Below are positions 19,086-26,366 of a stretch of DNA of 26,366 nucleotides, piece by piece. The stretch's first letter is position 1, and each line of letters starts with the position of its first letter. The position numbers and the translations under genes are program-made. The stretch covers positions 373,484 through 399,849 of the forward strand of contig BFEA01000260.1 in NCBI GenBank assembly GCA_003427395.1, given 5' to 3'. This stretch comes from Chara braunii (lineage: Eukaryota; Streptophyta; Charophyceae; Charales; Characeae). Below the pieces are notes generated by a model. That model made no database searches. It was not told where the DNA came from and saw only the letters and a program-made list of their open reading frames with translations.

Positions 19086-20295
19086 GCTTACCGGACCACA
19101 TTAAGCGAAGTCCCCGTCGCTTCACAAAATCGAAAAGCTATCAAATTACCCGAGATGCTGACGAAAGAGGAACCAATCCGATTAGCTGATAAACACAAGG
19201 TAGAGGCCTCCATCAAACCATGCCTCCACAACTATATGCTGCCAGGTTTCTAACCCGGGCCCACGTTGCCTAGTTATTAGGATGCTGACAACATAATTTT
19301 CAAAGACCTTCCCTATCATCCTCTCCCCGGTCCTAGACAACCTTCGGCTTCTCGTTGGGTGTCCCTAGTCCTGGCCAAAACTAGGGGCGCGGGCCCTTAC
19401 CGAGACCTCTGAAGGCACTCTCGCCTTGCTTCTCAGAAAATCTCTCGCAACCAAATACACATACGTATATTTGTATTCTTAATATCCACTCAGCTCTTTC
19501 TGCAGTCTAGTACAAAAAGGCTAGGTCTCCATCTTGGCCCACCATAGCCTGGCTGATCCGGCCAGGACTACGGCCTACCGCATTGTTATTTTAACGGCAC
19601 TACTCTCGCTGGTTGCACAACGATAGTTTTTCTCCTGATAAGCAAAAACTCAACCTTCACTATCCCACGGAGTAATTTCCCTGGGGCGGGCAACTCCCCT
19701 TAAACTCTTACTCCGCGGTCCCGCAGCCAGGTTGCGCCGACTAGCAGCCATCCACTGGGGTTACGCCCTAGAGGTGCTAATCTTTACCGCTTAGCTTGAT
19801 GTTCCTCTAATATGTCCCAAGACTAGCACAAGTGGTTAGACGGAGCGTCACAAAACCAATCACGGGCCCACTGCGAAATTACGCAGGGGTCTGAAGGCGT
19901 TTACCAGCTCTCCCTCGAAAGGCATGGCATCCTTCGCACAATCACAAACAAAATCACCGCTAGGTCCACAAGGCCGTGACCCCTGACTTGATCAGAGCCA
20001 GCAGCCACCCATCCTGAGACGTCTCTCGCCCTGCACTCTTTTGCGACTTTCTCAAACATTTTAAGCAAACGTGGCCCCTTTTCGTCGGACTTTATCAACT
20101 CAAACACTACTTACCATGCCCTTAAATCCATTAACCACCTTTCACACGAAGGAGGTCTCTCTCAATAGGTCTCCCAGCTATCCCTCTCTTCCTAGGATGA
20201 GCTATCACACGACCCTTTTTAAAACGCCCCCCTTTTCGGAGACGAGTCTCCCAATAAACAACACTACCACCTTCCTCAATCTGAAGGGGTCTCAA
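19086..20295. other. Non-genic stretch outside the right arm
   Basis: No gene is supported. An imperfect palindrome, AATACACATACGTATATTTG, lies near 19453. No homology to the 1-1908 flank was noticed. Confidence 0.5.
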
Positions 20296-20384
20296 CCATA
20301 AAATAACTCAAACTTAGAGACCTGCTTATGGGCCCTCTCCACAACTCAACCACGAACCACTCAAACTGAAGGGCCTGTTCGTGG
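20296..20384 (+). repeat. Pair of hairpins with shared loop and different stems
   Basis: Two hairpins share a loop core ACTCAAACTKARRGRCCTG but have different stems. The first is CCATAA/TTATGG (20296-20301/20326-20331) and the second CCACGAAC/GTTCGTGG (20350-20357/20377-20384). Similar loop cores appear near 20277 and 20903 without clear stems. This repeats the loop-conserved, stem-variable pattern of the inverted-repeat arrays with an unrelated loop. Confidence 0.75.
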
Positions 20385-21431
20385 GTCCTCTTCGCAACTC
20401 AACTATAAAACATTTGGCATGGTACGTATTCGAGTCTAAGAGACTCGCAAAGCCCCTTAGGATTCTCACTCCTTTGTAACACAACAACCGCACTCCCTCT
20501 CCTTATACTTGGTCCTGTCCTGCTTGTAAGCAGACCGCACAAGTATACCGAAGAGTAGACAGTTCACATCCATTCATTCTCACAAAACCCACGCAACTCA
20601 TGAGATGTTCCTCATACACCTCTCACACAAAATCATCATACATCAGAATAAACCACACATGTGAGAATGATTGTGATCGTCATATACAAAAAATCAGTCT
20701 TGGATAAGGCCTCAACTCAATATATACACAGGGGTACAATATCCCAACTCAAACGCGAGCCAAATGTCTCGAATTACATATACACACTCGGAGTTGAACA
20801 ATCTCAACTCAAATCGTCACTGGTATCACATAAGAACAAATGCGGTCTCCTCGACCAAGGTTATAGCTAAAACAGCTTGATCACGAGGTAGCCATACTTC
20901 TCAATCCGAGGGACCCAAGTAATCCAGGACATATCCAGATATCCAAAGAAAAGTAAGGCTAGGAGTCGCCCATATACCAATCCTGCAACTTTCTTCCTAG
21001 GCTAGATAACCTATCTCCCCCATGCTTAGGTTTCTTCCCAAACCTCTCCTACCTCTCACACCTATACATCTATCTAGGCCTAGGTACGACGTAGGTCACA
21101 TATCTTCTTCTTTCGATCAATAGGCCTAATGGAACAAATCCCTACCTCGTAACAATGCCCTCAGGGTCACTCCTTACCCCATCTACTTGAGACATCCCAA
21201 TAACATGATGTGAGGCGGACCTAACATACCCCATATATACAACTATTCTATTGGGGTTCCTCCAGCCTACAACTCAAGCTACCTTACCGGACCGTTATTA
21301 CGAAAATCCCTTCCCTCTGTACGTTGTGCCTATCTACAACATCTATACGATTGAGATTTCTCGCTTGTATTTACAGTCTGCTTAAATTTTCGGGCCCTTC
21401 TCACACAAACCCTTCTCCTTCACGACTACAT
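20385..21431. other. Non-coding stretch where pol would be expected
   Basis: This lies just downstream (on minus) of the zinc-knuckle frame, where a Ty3/gypsy element would encode protease and reverse transcriptase. No such motifs are visible in any frame. The sequence is AT-rich with short repeated phrases such as CAACTCAAA. Confidence 0.6.
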
Positions 21432-21935
21432 TCATGAGGCAGTGCTCGACGCCCCCTCTCGCCGCAAACTCTCCTTCCGTGTTCCCCCAGGGATGGTTGG
21501 GTCGATACACTCCCCAGCCCTGTCGAAAACACCTCCCTCAATATTGGTCCTTATTAGACCGCTTGCTTCATCGACCCTTCGTTCTCGACAAAACTTCATT
21601 ATGTGCCATTCCTTGGCACAATGTCTGCAAATGTCTTTTTCCCAACCTGCTTTCCTCCCTCTAGAGCCACCTTTGCCGCCACTGCATTCCCTCTTTCCGT
21701 GCCCTTCATCCCTGCAACCCTTTCCTGTTTTCTGCTTTTGGCCCCCTCCACCGGCCACTTGGCCTTGTGTCACTCGTGGTATCGGCGACTGTACTGGCCT
21801 ACCCAAGGCTGGCTGAAACTGGACTGCAAGAGGTCTAGGTGGCATCACCTCCAGTTGTGGGCCCAACCAACTGCCTTGTACACAGGGCAAATATGAACCA
21901 TATATGGGCCTTGGCCCTGCTTGGTCGCATGGCTC
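21432..21935 (-). pseudogene. gag: Retrotransposon Gag nucleocapsid remnant (CCHC zinc knuckle)
   Basis: A minus-strand frame is open from after a TAG (21936-21938) to a stop at 21432. Counting from a TTG at 21890, residues 88-101 read CRHCAKEWHIMKFC, a full CX2CX4HX4C zinc knuckle of the type that packages retroelement RNA. A second, incomplete knuckle-like CX4HX4C (C59, H64, C69) lacks its first Cys. Before these is a Gly/Lys-rich basic stretch; after them comes GLIRTNIEGGVFDRAGECIDP, a tail style I associate with Ty3/gypsy Gag of plants and algae. The frame differs from the upstream gag frame, and 48 bp plus a TAG separate them, so the original single gag was broken by at least one frameshift. 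Confidence 0.75.
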
Positions 21936-21982
21936 CTACTGCCCGTATAGTGCATGCTCAATCGACGGGGCCCTCTCTTGTA

Positions 21983-22942
21983 CTACTCTGCCTCCCACCT
22001 CTTGTGGTGTGGCCCCCACCTGTCGTGAGCACTGCCCTTTCCGGTACCCTGACCTTCCTGGGCCCGATGCCTCGCCTTCCGCTGAGCCTTCGTCAACTTG
22101 GGAGGTTCAGGCTTCCCTTTTTCACCCATCACCCCCTCTTCCTTGCCTCCTTGAGGAGTGCGACCAATCTTTCCCCAACGATCACATACCACTTTTGCCC
22201 AGTGCTCTGGCCGCCACTCGTTCCTTTGCCTCTCTCGTCTCGCGGTTGTGGATGCTTCCACGTTAAAGGGTCCCCTCTTCGGATCAGGCGCAATAACGGG
22301 CAGGGCCATACTAGCCTCCTGCCCCTCCGTCATTTCAATAAATCCCTCGCCTCCGTCCCTTCCCGGGGCGCAGGTTCGTCCCTCCGAGGTTCCCTTGTGG
22401 AGGAGTAACTTTTGATGAACTCCCCTTCTCTCTGCGTCACTTCGCTCAGTCGGCCCACTCAATGCTCCCTCAGAGGCCTCCCTTTTGCCATTCCTGGCCT
22501 CTTCCAGCCGTACTAATCTTTCTTTCAATTCTCCTACTTGTCTTTGTAGACCATTTAACTCTGCCTGCGATGGTGCGCCCGCAACCGGTGGCACAGAGCA
22601 TTCCCCACGTTGGCCTTCTATTCCATTTTCTGGGAATCTTAGCCTTAAGGAACGCTCCAACTCATCCCACGTTTTCACCTTCTGCTTGAGGGCATACACC
22701 TCCTCACTTAATCTTTCGCAGACGAACAAGGGAAACATACACCACATCGCCTTCTTGTCCCACTCCTTCGCAAGGCTAAGGTCCTGAAAGTCCCGCAGAA
22801 AGTCAGACAAGTCCCTTCCCCGGAACAACAGGGCATGGGGGTCTGGGGGCATTAACTCTTGCAGCGCTTCGTGCAACAACACCTTCATGAGGTACGAATT
22901 TCTCCAAAGCAGGATCTTGGCGAAGCCGCTTTCTTCCGCCAT
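21983..22942 (-). pseudogene. gag: Ty3/gypsy-like Gag capsid region, truncated
   Basis: A 319-residue minus frame starts at the ATG at 22942 (MAEESGFAK); the frame is open slightly further up, but this ATG gives a normal hydrophilic start. Residues about 44-103 form a capsid-like block: DFLRDFQDL, a Trp, FPLFV, LSEEVYALK, then WDELERSLRLRF, the spacing seen in retrotransposon Gag. Residues about 129-149 are a coiled-coil segment with heptad Leu/Val (L132, V136, L139, L143, L146). A basic segment (KLTKAQRKARHRAQEG) comes near the C-terminus before the stop at 21983. The expected zinc knuckle lies just downstream in another frame. Gag would form virus-like particles in the cytoplasm. With pol missing, the copy is non-autonomous or dead. 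Confidence 0.75.
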
Positions 22943-23183
22943 GACGCTGACAGCAGCCTGACACGCATAACGGCAATAGACCATCAAACAGTGATTTAAG
23001 TAAGCTCAGGCGGACAAAGGCAAACTGCTAACTCTTAAATCACGGTATCTATCTTTTTTCTCATGCAATCAGGCCTCAACTCCTAGTTACCCTGACGCTT
23101 ACCTTCATAACTACGGTAATGGGCAGAAGGACGACCGTAACCAAGTCAAAAGAAGCCCATTTAGTAGGAAGAGGGGGCGTTCC

Positions 23184-23276
23184 TTATCGACCTACTGTTG
23201 CCCGAATCTTCTCCCAGTCCTCACCCCCTTCATCTGAATCATGAGTAGTTGCATATACGTCAACTATGCTGGCCAT
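23184..23276 (-). CDS. 30-residue acidic mini-frame upstream of gag
   Basis: On minus, ATG at 23276 to TAA at 23184 encodes MASIVDVYATTHDSDEGGED followed by WEKIRATVGR. Composition looks protein-like and acidic, unlike the surrounding AT-rich leader. It could be a small upstream frame, a first gag exon, or the N-terminus of a gag cut off by a frameshift. There is no similarity I can name. Confidence 0.3.
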   Translation of the reverse strand: MASIVDVYATTHDSDEGGEDWEKIRATVGR

Positions 23277-23453
23277 GCTCATAAGCCACTAGCTAGGGGG
23301 TGAAAACTTCGGGTTCAAATACAAACCACATACCAAATCGCATGTATAGCGTTCATGTTCTCATCCTCGTGCCCTCAAAACCGCTTCGGCTGTCGACTCT
23401 ACCCTTGCCTGTCCACCAAAACTCTTCTCTATCAGAAACTCACGCAGGACTAC

Positions 23454-23903
23454 TCATAGCGGAGCCGATGGGAGCCCGAACTCTCCAGCCCGCTTGACCT
23501 TTACACGGGTTAGTACTTGCTCTTCCCCGTCCCGGGACACTTCCCTCGCCCACTTTGCTGCAGCCGCCTCAACTACCCTCAGAGGCCTAGCAAGTAGGCT
23601 TCCATGCCCAAGCGCCAACTCTATCCCATGCTCGATCCAAAAGGCGGCTGAGGCGTACAGGGTCACCCTTACAATTGCGCATTCCTGCCCATCATCAAAC
23701 CGAGACTCAATCCAGACAAAGGTGTCCGTGCGCATCAGTACGCCCCACAAGGACGAAATATATTCCCCTTCTTTACCCTGTCTTGGCAAGGACATCTCGA
23801 GCCCGCCTTCCCTCTCTGCTGGCAGGGCTACATTGGGATCTTCCCTAACATAAGGTATCCTGAGTTGCCTTAGCTTTGTCTGGGTTCTGCCCATCACAGA
23901 CAA
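23454..23903 (-). CDS. Uncharacterised 149-residue frame in the retrotransposon leader
   Basis: A minus-strand ATG frame (MSVMGRTQTKLRQL to the stop at 23454) has coding-like composition: GEYISSLWGVLMRTDTFVWI, then SRFDDGQECAIVRVTLYASA, then a basic tail (RVKVKRAGEF). It lies between the PBS and gag, in a different frame from both gag and the mini-frame. Ty3/gypsy elements sometimes carry an extra frame in the leader or a long Gag N-terminus, so it may be the amino-terminal part of a broken gag. No domain is recognised, no membrane segment is obvious, and the function is unknown. Confidence 0.4.
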   Translation of the reverse strand: MSVMGRTQTKLRQLRIPYVREDPNVALPAEREGGLEMSLPRQGKEGEYISSLWGVLMRTDTFVWIESRFDDGQECAIVRVTLYASAAFWIEHGIELALGHGSLLARPLRVVEAAAAKWAREVSRDGEEQVLTRVKVKRAGEFGLPSAPL

Positions 23904-26107
23904 ACGTCAAGCATACGCCTTCCGTTACTATGCTGGCAATGAGGTTCTACAACCACTACCCTTGAAGCCTCGGCTTCAGACCATCTCTCCCTATAATGCA
24001 CCCCTTTCCAGTGTTTACGACCATCCAGTTTAGAGGAAGATAATAATGGTAATATATCACAGGAACCACGCATTCATAGATCTTTTAAAAACTCATAATC
24101 ATAATAACTCATGGAAGATGGTATATTACAAAAGTAACTAACATAACAAATACTTATAATGATCAGACACATCATTCACAAGCTAGTCAGTTACCCAAAA
24201 CATACTACACAAATACCTCATAACAGCAGGCCTATATCAACAGACATACCAACGATTAACACTCCCAGACATAGTACTCATGAGAGCACCACACTTTACT
24301 CCCTGACTTTGACAGAAGTATACTGTGGAGAGGGGCAGTGTAATCCTTTTCAGAAAGGATAACATCTCAAATTTCTGAGTTCCTACTCAAAGATCAAGCC
24401 TCACTGGTTCTCTCTCCGATTCCAGCATTCGTTCTTTACAGACCCTTGTCGACAAAGCAAACAACCTCACCATACACGCTTCGGGGTGTACCGTCCCATC
24501 CTGTGCTTGGTGAACCTACTTGACACAAAAATAGTTGGGGATTCACCCCTTACCTTTCTGTGGCATGCAGTAGTTGCTTCCTTTATAGACCACGATCTGA
24601 CAAAACTCAAACACTTTCCTCCTATTCAGTAGTAGTGTAGTTATTTTATCCCAAAAGATACAACAACATCACCCCACTATGGACCAGGAACATAGTTCCG
24701 GCGTGGGTCTCACTACTACCTACAAGACAAGGTTATAACTCTTTCAAAGTCATCTTTTAGGGGAACAATAACATAGGACTGCAACCTTTCTTAGGGTAGA
24801 CCTTACACATCGACCACTCCTTGAAAAATATTTATCTCAAGAGGCGGTCACTCCATTCACCTCTGAATCCGCATCAGACGTGGATTCTGCGCAATGATTC
24901 TACCCTCTTTTGAAGAGCAATTCAAATACACAAACTTCAATAGACAATCAATAAGCCAACAATCGGACTTGGGACACTTGTACAAATTTTTACGATTCGG
25001 TATGCTCAAACATATACTTCAAATACATAACTCATAAAAAAAAAATTCCTCACAGGAATAATCATTCAGATCCCATTATAATCAAGCACACAACCTCAGG
25101 CCTATATACTTAGACATTTAGACAACTTACTTTGAATAAGATCTGGCATATACGACGGGTCCAATATATATATATATATATATATAACCCATTAAAAAAA
25201 TGCCCTCAGAAAAGTAGTCTCAAGTCCTTAGTTTTGGCTATATAAATTCAAGTGGTTGGTCGAATCATGGAAAGGCTCAAGCGAAGATCTAGCGCCAACT
25301 ACATGTCGTTGCCTTATCAAATGTAAGTGAAGCAGACTTTCACTTGTTACCCTAATTGCCCCCCCCTAGGATCAGATATCCCTTTCAAGAATAAGGTAAT
25401 ATACAAGCCTACTTCGTCCCATAGTCACCTCCAGTGAGGTCACAACGCGGCATCCCCTGCACCTATCTACCGACCCATACGTCCAGTTCAAGCCTATCAC
25501 ATGGGGCAGACCTCATACCTTCATGACTTATATAACTCAACGACCGCTAAGAGCCCAGACTCGAAGATCTTAATCCATATTCATAAAGCCTTCAGTCTCT
25601 TTAGCCTAACTCTTTGCGAAGTCCTCCAACGACTTCTACTATAGTAAGCCTCTTTGCTCATCCTCGGCCTTACTCTAAACCCAAAGTATCCCATCGCTCT
25701 CCTAGCCACTCAGACAACTCCTTCAGCCATAATGGGGACCTTACGAGGGTAACTCCCACATCAAACATGCCCAACCACGTTGGCATCACCTCATCTCGCC
25801 TCATCCATATCAACCACACGAGGCATTATCCAAACCCGTCAGCACTCAAGGCCAGAAAAGACACCAATTCCAACTATCATCATACCAATTGGAGTACTTT
25901 AGCGCATAGTCAGAACGCTTACCGCTTTCGAAATATCCTTACTTCATCGAGCAACGTCAACTCACATAGTCACTCTCACTCGCTCCTTATCCAATACCAT
26001 CAACCGATTAAATCTTTAGATGCTCGATCAACCTTCTCACTTTGCCTATTTTCTCGCAATCCAGTACCCGAATGTCGTTCCACCATGGACAACGGTAGGT
26101 AACCGTT
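23904..26107 (-). other. Long untranslated leader of the family B retrotransposon
   Basis: About 2.2 kb of AT-rich sequence lies between the PBS and the first coding-like frame, with only short frames. It contains an (AT)n run at 25164-25187 and several weak inverted repeats. A leader this long is unusual and may include nested insertions. Confidence 0.5.
25164..25187. repeat. (AT)n microsatellite
   Basis: About twelve AT units within the retrotransposon leader. Confidence 0.9.
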
Positions 26108-26126
26108 ATCCCCGGCAACGACGCCA
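26108..26126 (-). promoter_or_regulatory. Primer-binding site complementary to tRNA-Asp
   Basis: On minus this reads TGGCGTCGTTGCCGGGGAT. The plus strand therefore equals the 3' end of plant-type tRNA-Asp including CCA, with one difference in 19 (A for G). It lies 2 bp from the LTR terminus CA, the standard place for priming minus-strand DNA synthesis. It fixes the element's orientation as minus, in agreement with the gag. Confidence 0.85.
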
Positions 26127-26128
26127 CC

Positions 26129-26366
26129 TGTCGAGCGCATCGGTCCGGCACTGCTCGTGGCAGCGAGGGACCCTCTCGGCCGCGTCACGCAGGAGTTGGA
26201 CCAACCTCGTCACAGACATACAAATGGAGCTTCCTTAGGCCGCTCCGGCCGAGTGCGCCAGCCATACCTCTCGCCAGCCCCTACGACAGGACAGGGCCTA
26301 CGTGAGGCACAACTTACCTCCACCTTACGGGAGCTGTCACCTCCCTTCGGTGGGCGTATCCCCGCC
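26129..26366 (-). mobile_element. Inner end of the 5' LTR, family B, cut by the window edge
   Basis: The plus strand begins TGTCGAGCGC, so the minus-strand LTR ends GCGCTCGACA, with the terminal CA next to the PBS. It matches the solo LTR from 11760 base for base over about 238 bp with roughly 10% difference. The remaining part and any target duplication lie outside the window. Confidence 0.85.

Noticed and set aside
21434-22415. Plus-strand open frames opposite gag
   Set aside because: Pro/Ser-rich antisense shadows of the minus-strand gag and zinc-knuckle frames.

Overview
This is a repeat-dominated stretch of a eukaryotic nuclear genome, with no intact host gene that I can support. The signs are long microsatellites, poly-A/T tracts, U6 snRNA pseudogenes, LTR-type repeats, a primer-binding site complementary to tRNA-Asp, and a broken Ty3/gypsy-like gag. 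The gag, the PBS type and the density of old nested repeats suggest a plant or streptophyte-alga genome. That placement is an inference and is weak; the sequence does not name the organism. A Nextera mate-pair junction adapter is embedded at 1210-1247, and ten N bases are scattered at 11970 and 17006-17078, so contiguity is not guaranteed.

Layout. 1-1908: microsatellites, a scrambled U6 pseudogene (minus), the adapter, and an Asp-rich broken reading frame. 1909-4218: two tandem copies (A1, A2) of an LTR-like repeat, family A. 4219-11758: the rest of the left arm of a very large inverted repeat, with a second U6-like pseudogene, a decayed Gln-rich/CTG-rich zone and two kinds of hairpin array. 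11760-12196: a solo LTR of a different family, B, sitting at the seam of the inverted repeat. 12197-19085: the right arm, carrying diverged inverted counterparts of the hairpin arrays and ending in an inverted family A copy (A3). 19086-21431: non-coding sequence with a third hairpin type. 21432-26366: the 5' part of a minus-strand LTR retrotransposon of family B (zinc-knuckle remnant, gag, long leader, PBS, LTR edge). No protease, reverse transcriptase or integrase follows the gag.

The most unusual content is a set of short hairpins at about 8.4-9.1 kb, with inverted counterparts at 14.1-14.9 kb. A conserved loop of about 20 nt (core TTCCATAAGTTTGGGTG) is flanked by stem arms whose sequence differs from copy to copy yet stays complementary. 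At homologous positions in the two arms the stems have changed by paired substitutions. Two further families behave similarly: two-tier hairpins at 9.37-9.94 kb and 13.5-13.8 kb, and a pair at 20.3 kb. Either a structure is under selection, or a copying mechanism (template switching at quasi-palindromes) keeps rewriting one arm from the other.
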